From assembly GCF_963422355.1 (NCBI RefSeq), contig NC_085096.1, positions 6,472,717 to 6,536,716 on the forward strand: 64,000 nt of DNA, written 5' to 3'. The position numbers were made by a program, and so were the translations under genes. The stretch's first letter is position 1. Every line of letters starts with the position of its first letter. This DNA is from Corticium candelabrum. Taxonomy: Eukaryota > Porifera > Homoscleromorpha > Homosclerophorida > Plakinidae. Below the pieces are notes generated by a model that worked only from the letters and a program-made list of their open reading frames with translations, was not told the origin of the DNA and ran no database searches. Positions 10,901 to 19,510 of this stretch are shown piece after piece.

Positions 10901-12321
10901 TCCTGAACAGCGTACAACAATAAATTGGGTTGTCATTTGTTTGCCTTCTGACGCTACTTCTGTGTCAAATCCCCCAACTACAGACAAGGGTCTGGTTGAA
11001 CCATACGTGTAGAGGGTTTTCTTCACTTTGCATGATTTGTATTTCATCCCTTTGTGTTTCAACCGTGTGAACTCTTGTTGTGACATAATATTACTACAGG
11101 CTCCACTGTCTATGACAACTTGTGTATCAACTCCACCAATTCGAATAACAGCTGTAGCATGTTCGTGATTTACAGCGAACACATACTCTGAATCAGACTT
11201 ACTCAAGCATTCCCCTTGTTTACATTGACTCTCTTCTGTCATGAGGACTTTACCAGTCTTCGAGCCGTTGCTCTTCGTCTTGCACATACGAGCATAATGT
11301 CCTTGCTTATGACACTTGTTGCATTCTACTTTCTTTGCTGGACATTTTGCGTCTGTTGGGCCGTGGCCTTCTAGTCCACATCGTGAGCACTGCTTCGCGT
11401 GTTGTGGCTTTTTCGCTTGTGGTTTGCCCTTACTTTTGGCTTGCCTGTCCTTCCATGTAGATTCTACTCGAAGGGTTCTCTCAGTGGAGGGTCCTGCATC
11501 TTGTTGACTCGAAATGTCTCTCTCTTGCGCGGCTACTGATTCTAGCGTACGTGCTAGGGATATTGCCTTTTCCAGAGTCAGGTCATTACCTTCCTCAAGC
11601 AGTTTTGAGCGGACTCTTGAACCATCACACTTCTCTATCAGTTGATCCAGAATGTTCTCATCCGAATCTGCAAAGCTGCACTTGGCGGCCTGCTGTCGGA
11701 GACGACTCACAAATCGATCAATCGCCTCTCCCTGTTGTTGCCGTATTTGTCTAAATCGGTAACGTTCATAGTATTTGTTGACTAGCGGTTGGAAATAGGT
11801 ATCGAGTGACTGGATGGCAGATGCATAGGTATTCCCCGTGTCATCTAGAGTCTCAAAGATCGTTTGGACTCGCGGTCCAGCGGAATGCAGCAGGAGTGCT
11901 CTCTTCCGAGCGTCCTGGTTGATGCCTCGTCCGTCAAGGTAGTACTGAAAACTACGCTTCCATTTTTCCCAGTTTGCGCCTAGGTCAGACGTCGATTCGT
12001 CAGGAAATTGAAATCGCTCCACTGGAGGTATCTCCATTCGCCTATTTGGGACTGTTACAGAGCTCCGTAGGGGATATCAACGCGCACGTGGTCACCTCTT
12101 TGGGGGTCCTTGTGTACCTTACGCTCCAAACAGCGCACGGGCAGTGGTATCAAACGTACCTTTCAGGATGCCGGTCGATCCTTCTCCAATCTGGCCTATC
12201 CTCGTCGCCAGTTGTAGTGTTCTGGTTGATGTATTGTTCTGCACACTCAACACAACTCAACACTCTAACTAACCCGTATATAGTACCCGTATATAGTACT
12301 ACAATACTCTAATATACTACA
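7952..12321 (-). mobile_element. gypsy-B, Ty3/gypsy LTR retrotransposon, looks whole
   Basis: This is an LTR element of 4370 bp with 109-bp LTRs (7952-8060 and 12213-12321) that begin TGTAG and end CTACA. The two LTRs are identical by eye, so the insertion looks young. A 5-bp target duplication (TCTAC) flanks it. A primer site just inside the 5' LTR (12197-12210) resembles the complement of a tRNA-Ser 3' end, and a polypurine tract lies at about 8061-8073. It sits inside an older solo LTR of another family. No envelope gene is seen. Confidence 0.95.
8120..12037 (-). CDS. gypsy-B gag-pol polyprotein
   Basis: A single frame of 1305 aa holds gag and pol together. The parts in order are: gag core; two CCHC zinc knuckles (about residues 217-252); aspartic protease (VIDSGA, about residue 308); reverse transcriptase with an SDD-type active site; RNase H; and integrase with its His/Cys zinc module and Asp, Asp, Glu catalytic core. 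Gag and pol in one frame is common in several Ty3/gypsy lineages. The element looks whole. Confidence 0.95.
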   Translation of the reverse strand: MEIPPVERFQFPDESTSDLGANWEKWKRSFQYYLDGRGINQDARKRALLLHSAGPRVQTIFETLDDTGNTYASAIQSLDTYFQPLVNKYYERYRFRQIRQQQGEAIDRFVSRLRQQAAKCSFADSDENILDQLIEKCDGSRVRSKLLEEGNDLTLEKAISLARTLESVAAQERDISSQQDAGPSTERTLRVESTWKDRQAKSKGKPQAKKPQHAKQCSRCGLEGHGPTDAKCPAKKVECNKCHKQGHYARMCKTKSNGSKTGKVLMTEESQCKQGECLSKSDSEYVFAVNHEHATAVIRIGGVDTQVVIDSGACSNIMSQQEFTRLKHKGMKYKSCKVKKTLYTYGSTRPLSVVGGFDTEVASEGKQMTTQFIVVRCSGPTLLGRQTAPELHLLTLGSVRDDNTLGRKELIEEYSDCFSGLGKLKDFQLKIHIDESVTPVAQQPRRIPFGLRDKVEAELNHLLEADVIEEVQGPTSWISPVVVIPKKGGQVRICVDMRRANEAVIRERHPIPTVDEVVEELRHSKHFSRLDLKKGFHQVELDETSRPITTFVTHKGLFRYKRLMFGVSSAPEAYQRIIQQTLSGCEGTTNISDDILVHGVSKAEHDLRLRAVLDRIRDRGLTLNAEKCDFDMDKLKFMGHVISKEGISPADDKVASIMATRDPKTATEVRSFLGIVNFCAKFIPDLATIADPLRKCARANQSFVWTKTEAEAFATIKNRLRDATALAVFDRTAHTSVVADASPVGLGAVLWQEQDGMKKPISYASRSLTDVERRYSQTEKEALGLVWACERFNLYLAGRKFDLITDHRPLQTIYGPRSKPSARIERWVLRLQPYDFNVIYTPGKYNIADPLSRLSLRDQGGENDEYIKFVAREAAPSSISPRQIEEASKEDSELQSLRRSIREGNQANVPANYKHVFGELTIVGYIVLRNCRIVIPTKLRNQVLQLAHEGHQGITKCKDRLRTKVWWPGVDREMERMCRTCHACQITQLPSHPPPMKRTQLPTGPWITIAADILGPLPTGEYLLVVVDYYSRYFEVDLLKRIRASDIISRLKTTFSRYGAPYTMITDNGSQFTDHSFERFLKDYGVEHSTSPPLWPRANGEVERQNRTLLHAMQTAQVEGKDWRQELYIFLMAYRTTPHSTTGISPADAFFQRKVRCKLPTLGLQDTPVFDGQMRDEDLRKKEEGKRHGDIAVKAQTDDIKVGDKVLLRQQKTNKLTTTYEWQPYNVISRAGAEVVISNGNKTLRRHISHTRPYEEGQTPSVQEKESTNDLDEHFPTQQAKQTTKEGRPRRERQPPVRLKDYSLS

Positions 12322-12379
12322 TCTACGATACTGGAAGCACGTGATCACCTATCTAATTATAAGCTATTGTTCGCCCTCG
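12322..12379 (-). mobile_element. solo LTR (gypsy-A family), right part
   Basis: This continues the older LTR after gypsy-B, starting with the second copy of the TCTAC duplication. Similarity to the copy at 27620-27640 fades after about 12367. The stretch 12368-12379 just before hAT-1 is not explained. Confidence 0.65.
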
Positions 12380-12703
12380 CAGGGTTCTCCCCAGAAATTT
12401 GAGAAGGGATAGAGGGTTATCGTAAATTAGCGACCGGAAGTGGGAATGGCCATGCATTTATTTATTAACTTGTGATAGGAGTCCAATTCTCAGCAAGGTG
12501 CGGCAACAGAACAAGTTACACTATAGTCCTTACTTAAGTCAAGTTGACTACTATTAGTACAGTGTACTTGTATATAGAACAAACTGAAGTGATTAGCTAG
12601 AACTAGTTACTACAATATCTACTTTTTCACAACACTAAGTCTTCTATTCCTGGAACTAAAATATCTACTAGTACTACTTTTCTACACTAAGTCTTCTATT
12701 CCT
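12380..12703. other. hAT-1 left terminal region, non-coding
   Basis: This is 324 bases between the end of the transposase and the left terminus, with no gene. A loosely repeated segment (ACTAAGTCTTCTATTCCT) occurs twice near 12630 and 12685. Such subterminal repeats often serve as transposase-binding sites. Confidence 0.45.
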
Positions 12704-13395
12704 CTACCCTGACCACAAGTCACATGCCCTATCATAGGGAAAGTCACTTGGTTCTGGTCCTTCTACTGATATCATCATGAGGTTCTGAAGAGTCATACTG
12801 CTAAGTCGGTTACGTAGATCAGTTTTGATTCGTTTTAAGGTTGAAAATTCCCTTTCGCAGTCCACTGTAGGCATTGGCAATAACAGCCCGATTGCTGCCA
12901 ATCTTGACAGATTAGGAAGCATATCCTGCAGTTCCTCTTTCTTCTGCAGTAATGACATTATCTGATGAGTTGCCAGCTGCCGAAGTTCTTGATTGATAGC
13001 AACAATGCATATGAAAGTTCTTAGCTCTGACTTAGCAGCCTCAGAGTCAACTACATTGTGTGGCCCATAATATTCTGTGAGACGCGTTAGGGCATCTACA
13101 CCATGACTTGCAGCATCCTGAACTGAAAAATTCAAAGGAATTTTAGCTGGGTCAAAGACACTGAATGCCTCTATTAGAGCAGCGTCAGGGAACCTTCCAG
13201 AAATGTGGTCAAGAAGAATTAAAAGGTATCTGTTGTACTCTTGTTGCTGAAATGCATCCTCTTCTGCAGAACTTGGCTGTTTGAAACCATGCTGCCTCAA
13301 GTCTGGAAGTACTGTAGACAGACTACTGAAATGTTGACCCGGGGTCATCAACAAAGACTCAATAGTTGCCATTGTCCCTTGCGCTTGAGGCTTAA
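12704..13395 (-). pseudogene. hAT-1 transposase, C-terminal part with dimerisation domain
   Basis: The frame ends with the hAT dimerisation block: LLLPMPTVDCEREFSTLKRI, then LRNRLSSMTLQNLMMISVEGP. Upstream it has TPGQHFSSLSTVLPDLRQHG, typical of ZNF862/KIAA1586-type hAT proteins. Reading upstream, the frame reaches the TTAA at 13392-13395 and resumes after the inserted element at 15540 (NIDFSMIK then PQAQGTMATIESLL). The Kolobok-like element therefore entered a coding exon. Confidence 0.85.
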
Positions 13396-13621
13396 AGGGA
13401 GGGTGACATGCAAAAATCGCTACCTATTTTATAACTTAGAAACGTTGCTTTGCCATTCAAATGAATGCATGAATTTTTTTAGAATTTTTAGCTAATGTTC
13501 TAAGGGCTAAAACGTAGGTTTTTTCGATGACCATTGACCACGCCTTCCGCCTTCCGATTAGTTTGAGGCGTGTACGTTGTGACATCACAAGTTGAACGGA
13601 AGTCGCGTAAGGCTTTTCCAG

Positions 13622-14376
13622 ATGGAGGAAGAACATAGTCCAAGTCAATCTAGCATTGACTCTGCCAGCTTAGATTTGAGTTACAGCAGGTCGTCGTTGA
13701 ATAGCAGTAGTTCCGACACATTTCAGGAGGAAATTATAGCTTCTGGAGGCATTGTAGAGCCTTACTAGTACGAGCCTGTGGAAAGCGAAAACCGCTCATC
13801 TTCTCACAGTCCGGCCAATGATGGCACGCAAAACGATGAAAGACTTCAGAATTTAGACTGGTAAGCATGATTGCAGTAGCTTTGTGATCGCTTTCCGCTT
13901 GTTTTTGCGAGTGTTTACACTTGACGTCTGTCGTCACGTGGCCGTACACCAGGAAACCAGAGAGTACAGGAATCGTTTGACAAGCTTATCTTTACCTTTA
14001 GTAGCCAATCATGATTCACTTATAGCAATATCATGTCTGGTCACGGCAGAAAAATGATGTATACCTTTTAGGGTCCTGATATACAGCTGCATGACGTCAT
14101 ACCTTTCACGTGCAACCTCGAGTACAAATAGTTGTGTTGAAATGAAGGTGCAGCTGTGGACAGTGCGAAGTTATGCCTACAGTAGATGAATGTGTGTGCT
14201 GTTGCGAGTATGACAACATTGAAAGGAAACTGGAAGAAAGTGTAACATCATGCAAGTGTATCACAGAGCACGAAGGATGTGAACCAGTCTGCCTGAATGT
14301 GTGGGTCCTTCAAACAGCGTACTTTCAATATCGGCAGGAGCATGGTCATGATGATGAAGATGAAACTCCACAGGAG
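13622..14376 (+). pseudogene. P2X7-type ballast (zinc-binding) domain gene
   Basis: Exon 1 (13622-13860) encodes a Ser/Glu-rich start with IVEPY and, after one in-frame TAG where Gln would fit, YEPVESE. It ends TTAGACTG before GTAAGC. Joining 14148 (acceptor GAAG|G) restores codons giving DWCSCGQCEVMPTVDECVCC, then KCITEHEGCEPVCLNVWVLQ and AYFQYRQ. This Cys pattern (WCxCGxC...CC...CIT) is that of the P2X7 receptor C-terminal ballast domain, also known as free-standing proteins in invertebrates. There is no transmembrane part, so it is not a channel. A donor (GA|GTAAGTAG, about 14374) and acceptor before 14451 give a short ending (YIRTSC), so the usual C-terminal half is absent. Confidence 0.75.
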
Positions 14377-14863
14377 TAAGTAGTTTTAGAATTTATTGTT
14401 GACTCCAAAACTTAGTACATGCATGCATGTGTAATTCTCTAATTTATAGGTACATTCGCACAAGTTGTTAGTCAGTAATCAAACTATCCTGTCACTCACC
14501 CCTGGAGACAGTTTTTGGCTTTACTTGAACTCTGACATTTACTGTGGATCTGCGTGGAATATCCTGTAGGCATACTGCCTGTACACCAATATCTGCATGA
14601 GTTGCACTCTTCTCACTCTCATTGTCTTCACTGTCTTGCCAAGTAGATTCCATTTCTGTTTCTCTTTCCACAGGTGCTTTGGAGTGCTGACAATTTCCTG
14701 TAGAAGCTGCAAAGTAAACGCATAAAAATCAGTCTAGACTGCAGCGAAGCCTCGCCGTTGTGTTCACACTTCAAGCCTAAGGCTACTAACCACACTTCTA
14801 GCAACACGCCTACTGCAAATCACACGTTGAGGTGCATTCACAATGCAACACTTCTATAAATTG

Positions 14864-15301
14864 TCAATACGACGTTACACAATAGCTACATACCCTAGCT
14901 CTTTGTCTCTTCTCATATGCTCCCCTCTTGCTTGTCAACTCACTCTCACCGCCAGTGGACGTTCGTTTCCGTGTTCGTTCCAAAGACATAGCTGACGATC
15001 CAGAGGCGCCTGTTCTCAAATTCGCTCTGACAAAATGCGTTGGAACGACGTCTGGCTTCAGGCGTGCTCGCCTGGCGATGCCAAACGATGAGGCCAAAAG
15101 ATGATCGGTTTCAAAACAGTCCTCTGTAAAGTGGTCGCTGCATAGAACCGAATACCGTGAAGGCCCATTCCATTTGTCTCTAGTCCTCTGTACTGCTTCT
15201 GTCCATCGCTTTCGAAGAACTGGGTCTTGTGGGAAAGAAAACAAGCTGACTTGGTCGCCGTGTGAGTTAGAACAGCCAGCCGCAACACATCGCTTCACCA
15301 T
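14864..15301 (-). CDS. THAP-domain protein of the Kolobok-like element
   Basis: The first 90 residues form a THAP zinc finger. It starts MVKRCVAAGCSNSH (C2), continues with FSFPQDPVLRKRWTEAV, then VLCSDHFTEDCF (CH), and closes with LKPDVVPTHF, which matches the AVPTIF-like motif. THAP domains bind DNA and are used by P elements and Kolobok transposases to bind their ends. A Lys/Arg-rich segment (TRKRTSTGGESELTSKRG) follows. The ORF probably ends early at a donor (AGG|GTATGT, about 14889). An exon at about 14700-14498 (Glu-rich, then IPRRSTVNVRVQVKPKTVS) may continue it. No catalytic domain follows. Confidence 0.85.
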   Translation of the reverse strand: MVKRCVAAGCSNSHGDQVSLFSFPQDPVLRKRWTEAVQRTRDKWNGPSRYSVLCSDHFTEDCFETDHLLASSFGIARRARLKPDVVPTHFVRANLRTGASGSSAMSLERTRKRTSTGGESELTSKRGAYEKRQRARVCSYCVTSY

Positions 15302-15542
15302 TGTAGACCTGATTTACTTCTGCGCGAGCAGTTTCCGTTCAACTTGTGATGTCACGACGGACACGCCTCAAAATTGCCGGAAGATGAAAGGCGGAGCCAA
15401 ATAATAGCCAAAAGAACCCTCGTTTTAACCCTTAGAACATTAGCTAAAAATTCTAAAAAAATTCATGCATTCATTTGACTGTCAAAGCAACGTTTCTAAG
15501 TTATAAAATAGGTAGCGATTTTTGCATGTCACCCTCCCTTTA

Positions 15543-16892
15543 ATCATAGAAAAATCTATATTTTTCCTCTGGAATGAACGAGACAGGTTGGCCAACGGTG
15601 GTAGAATGTCACAAAACATGTGTAGGCTAGCAACAAACCGGTAGCTCTTGATGAAACCAGCCAAACCAGATTCTTGAGCATTGTTTCGCTTCTCTGCCTC
15701 TCTTTCCAGGCTGGTCACAACAGATTTTAAACACCTGCGCAAATGATCGACTGCTTTTCATGAGAGAGCCAGCGGACATCATTTGCTTCAGTCAGTTTAA
15801 GCAATGGGTCATCAAGTAGATCTTGGAGGGATTTTAACCCAGCAGTTCTAACAGGCGAACGCTGGTAAAATTGGTAAAGTTGATTGAGGATGTCCTTGAA
15901 TTTTTAGATATGGTGTTTCATTGGCTGTTTGGCCACAGGCCAAGGCCAAGCGATGTGCAATACAGTGAGTTGCCACTAAAAATGGCGCCTTTTCTCGCAG
16001 AAGCTTTGAAACCCCACCTCTATTTTCAAGCATCACTGATGCTCCATCACTGCCAAGGCCACACAGTCGGGTTTGCTGGTCAACTTTAAGTCCGATCATA
16101 GCTTACATGGAGCCTCTGTAATAGTTACAATTAGACCATTTTGGAGCTCCAGAATGCCCAGAAAACTGGTTTTTACGTCTCCATTACAAAAGTACCTGCC
16201 ATAAGCAATTAACTGTTTGGTACAGACACGTCTGTAGTTTCATCAACGCAGAGGGAAAAGAATGGAGACATTTGCAGCTGCTGATATATCTCCATTGAGA
16301 CATTTTTACCTAGAGCTCGTACTAATTGCATAGTACGCTCAGACGTGTAGCTAGCATTGCCACCAATATGCATGTCATTGAGGTATGTTGCTCCTAGAGA
16401 TTTGCCCAAATCCAGGAGAGGCATAAAATTTGTAGTGTGAGCAATCTCTCTCTTGTTCAGCAAGTACATAGCCTTCAGTGCACCTATAAGCGCCTTTCTC
16501 TCTGCCGACACAACTTTCTCTAGTGCCATAGGAATACCGCCATCCTTTCCTGAGGACGCAAGCACGCACTCCATTTCCATCGCTGCCCTGTGGCTGTCAC
16601 TCTCACAGTGTTTCTTCAGACTCTGCCTAACAAGAGTTTTACACTGCAGATCAACCCATGTAGCTCTCCTTGCTGCAACTCTTTTTGGCCGACGACTGTG
16701 CTTTCGGCGCAGTGAACAAAACATCTCATCCCCATTAGCACTGTCCACAACTTGCAGCCATGGAAAATCTTTTGCCCATTGGCTATCAGCACCGCTCTTT
16801 CGTCGCTTTGACGCCGATTCAGATTCTCTAGGGCCTTCAGACTCCTTGCAAAGAGCAGCTTTGTCACGCTCAAGGGCCACTGCAGTTGCTAT
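15543..16892 (-). pseudogene. hAT-1 transposase, main exon, frameshifted
   Basis: From upstream: RRKSGADSQWAKDFPWLQVV and a Cys/His module, then FFSLCVDETTDVS (first catalytic Asp), GLGSDGASVMLENRGGVSKL with CIAHRLAL (second Asp region), DVRWLSHE and NLSRSFQRKNIDFSMIK. These are the conserved blocks of ZNF862/KIAA1586-type hAT transposases. The frame changes near 16200-16090 and again near 15745 (after DVRWLSHEK), so the gene is dead. The acceptor at 16892 (TTGTAG|ATAGC) joins the first exon at 16977. Confidence 0.85.
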
Positions 16893-16976
16893 CTACAACA
16901 TACTTTATTAATTGGTAACTAGACTTCCTGAAACAAAACTGGAGGTCTGGGAACGGAACATTCTCGGATACCGTAC

Positions 16977-17204
16977 CTGCTCATCAGAGTCTTTAGGTGA
17001 ATTTGTAGGCGTCTGTTTCTGTGATGGTACATCTGCATATCGTTCAGATCTTGGGAGCACATTGGCTGATGTTGTCGGTACATGATCTGCATAACGAAAT
17101 GTCTTCGGCGGTAATGATCTAGGCTCAAATGACGTTCTTTCACAACTAGGGACGGCGTTAGTTCTATGGACAGCAGTACGACTGAATAATTTCGACGGCC
17201 CCAT
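16977..17204 (-). CDS. hAT-1 transposase, first exon
   Basis: This is a 76-codon exon starting MGPSKLFSRTAVHRTN and ending SDEQ at a donor (CAG|GTACGG). It is Ser/Pro/Arg-rich with no known domain. The phase matches the exon starting at 16892. It lies just inside the right part of hAT-1, 133 bases from the Harbinger-1 insertion, which fell in the 5' flank. Confidence 0.55.
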
Positions 17205-17526
17205 AGTGATCTATGTAGATACAACTACTGTACACTTGTCCAAGAGACTGAAAGCTATGTACACCTGTCAAGCGTTTTTGTCACTTGACACTGGTGGCTT
17301 CAGCTTTCTTGTGGCTTTCGCTTCCTCATTATGCGTCTAAAGCTGGATTTACAATATGCAAACGCTTGAGCGTCGCGTCGCGTCGCGTCGCGTCACACGC
17401 ATCGACCATTCACAATGTAAATTTTAGCGCGTCACAGATGTCGGTGCATGTATTCCTGAATGATCACTCGCGCTAGATTACCACGCGCGAAAATACCGCT
17501 ACGCCCATTTTACCTCGTGTTCTAGA

Positions 17527-18807
17527 ATGGATTCGGACGAAGAGGAGGAAACGCTACTGTTGTGTCTCTTGTTGCATCACCACCGCTGCAGAAAAGCAAA
17601 AAGAAGACCACGTCAAGTTTGGGTTCGTGAGATACATCAACGACGCACTGAGCAGGGAGAGTACCATCAACTTCTCCAAGAGATGCGGTTGCACGACTCT
17701 GACAGCCACTTTAGATATCTGAGGATGTCGAAGACTACATTTGACCAACTTTTGGCAAAAGTGGGGCCTTTGTTGGTTCGTCGTCGGTACAGCAGTGTCG
17801 TCCGACCATCAATATCCCCTGGCGAGAGACTGGCGTTGACCCTTCGCTATTTGGCAACGGGAAACTCGCAGATATCGCTTTCTTTCAGTTTCCGTGTTGG
17901 GGCGGCAACAGTATGCCAAATTGTTAGGGAGGCTTGCATTGCCATATGGAACGTTCTGATGGAAGAGTACGTGATGGCCCCTGCTACAGAAGACGACTGG
18001 AAGAGTATCAGTGCACAATTTTCTCAACTCTGGAATTTTCCAAACTGTCTTGGAGCAATAGACGGTAAACATGTGGTAATTCAGGCTCCTGATAGATCAG
18101 GTTCCACATACTACAACTACAAGGGGACTTATTCCATTGTTCTATTGGCAGTGTGTGATGCTCACTACAGATTTATTCTAGTAGATGTAGGAGATTCAGG
18201 TCGCCATAGTGATGGTGGTGTGTTTTCAAATTCAGCATTTGGCCAAGCAATTGAATTAGGTAGCTTGTCATTACCAGTAAGTAGGCTATTGCCTGGAACC
18301 AGCACAGAGGCTCCATTCGTGTTTGTTGGTGATGAGGCATTCTCTTTACGTACCAACATGTTGAGACCGTATCCAGGTAGGGGCCTAGATGAACGAACGG
18401 CTGTGTTTAATTACAGGTTAAGCAGAGCTAGGCGTGTGATTGAAAACACTTTTGGAATTTTGGCTGCACGTTGGAGGATATTTAGGCGACCCATCATTGC
18501 AGCACCAGACAATGCTGTCATATTTACAAAAGCAGCTATTGCCCTTCACAACTACCTACGAACCAATGAGTCTTCGGTGTATTGTCCCCCAGGCTTTACT
18601 GATGCTGAAGATGGTGCTGGTCACTTACTGAGAGGAAATTGGAGGCATGAAGTTGATGATAGTGGGTTGTCCAGAATTGGACAAATAGGAGGAAATCGGA
18701 GCAGTCGATCTGCAGCTGAAGTGAGAGACATGTACCGAGACTATTTTATGACACCAGAAGGAGAGGTCACCTGGCAGTACCACCATGTCAACCGCAAAGA
18801 CTATTAA
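17527..18807 (+). CDS. PIF/Harbinger transposase, intact (426 aa)
   Basis: This is a DDE_Tnp_4 nuclease. After a basic N-terminal part (HHHRCRKAKRRPRQVWVREI) comes LRMSKTTFDQLLAKVGPLL, a helix-turn-helix (SLSFSFRVGAATVCQIVREA), and the catalytic residues: first Asp in GAIDGKHVVI (about residue 180), second in GDSGRHSDGG (about 224), Glu in RRVIENTFGILAARW (about 305). It is uninterrupted and normal length. Its relative at 48709-50308 has an intron after PGER, where this gene has none. Confidence 0.96.
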   Translation: MDSDEEEETLLLCLLLHHHRCRKAKRRPRQVWVREIHQRRTEQGEYHQLLQEMRLHDSDSHFRYLRMSKTTFDQLLAKVGPLLVRRRYSSVVRPSISPGERLALTLRYLATGNSQISLSFSFRVGAATVCQIVREACIAIWNVLMEEYVMAPATEDDWKSISAQFSQLWNFPNCLGAIDGKHVVIQAPDRSGSTYYNYKGTYSIVLLAVCDAHYRFILVDVGDSGRHSDGGVFSNSAFGQAIELGSLSLPVSRLLPGTSTEAPFVFVGDEAFSLRTNMLRPYPGRGLDERTAVFNYRLSRARRVIENTFGILAARWRIFRRPIIAAPDNAVIFTKAAIALHNYLRTNESSVYCPPGFTDAEDGAGHLLRGNWRHEVDDSGLSRIGQIGGNRSSRSAAEVRDMYRDYFMTPEGEVTWQYHHVNRKDY

Positions 18808-19510
18808 CTAATAAATTAGTCTTGGTCATTACCTTTACCTACTCAATCAGTCTTTTGACTTGTATTGAGTAACCACCGGCTTTTATAAAAGCCAACAATA
18901 ATATCAAAGAGATCATTACCTAGCCTGAATTTTGATTTGACCAATTAGTTACAATAATCAATTTCTTGCTAGTTACAATTATTAGTTACAACAATCAATT
19001 TCTTGCATACAATTAGTTATAATCCACTGGTTATCTAGCTGTAGGAGCTAGCACGTGACTAACAGTTTAGTCTAGAATATTCTATAATTAATATAGTATA
19101 CTGAGTCTTGTTTTTTGGTAAGCTATCTAAACAATTTGTTCTAGATTGATAGTATATTTTTCCAGACTCCATATGGCAACAATAGTTAATGCTCCATATT
19201 TACCATACCTGAAAATGGGCTACGAATAGCACTTCCCAAGATAATATAATGAGCATATTAATTAAGAGTATGTAGGCACAGGCAGTGCCAAAGTACGTAT
19301 GTGTTAAACATGACAATTGAAAGTTATTGACCTGTTGTTGTCGATTAATGAGTTTGTCAATCAGTCATGTAGCTAGCAGTCTGCAGTTTCTCTCTCTCTG
19401 ATGTAGTTGGTGGCTTTTAAAAAAGCCGGTTTATAGACCACACATAGTGTAGTCGCTGGCCACGTATCACAGGATACTACACAGTGATGCACACAAGCAT
19501 GGTTGGTGAC
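18808..19510. other. gene-free middle of Harbinger-1
   Basis: This is the AT-rich spacer between two convergent genes. It contains two copies of a perfect or near-perfect palindrome, GGCTTTTATAAAAGCC at 18878 and GGCTTTTAAAAAAGCC at 19412, each next to a CCGG or GGTGG flank. A third copy follows the accessory gene of Harbinger-2. These may mark transcript 3' ends. Confidence 0.6.

Larger units (their letters stand above)
13396..15539. mobile_element. Kolobok-like element with 119-bp inverted repeats
   Basis: The ends start AGGGAGGGTGACATGCAAAA and are inverted repeats of about 119 bp (13396-13514 and 15421-15539) with only a few mismatches. Both sides carry TTAA (13392-13395, 15540-15543). 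The TTAA duplication plus a THAP gene is the hallmark of Kolobok. The element is 2144 bp and holds two convergent genes: a P2X7-ballast-like gene (+) and a THAP gene (-). No Kolobok DDE core is seen, so it is probably non-autonomous. It lies in a hAT-1 coding exon. A piggyBac origin would also give TTAA but does not explain the THAP gene. Confidence 0.85.

Noticed and set aside
14173-14376. P2X7-like frame as a functional receptor
   Set aside because: No transmembrane or ATP-binding domain is present; only the intracellular ballast domain is encoded.
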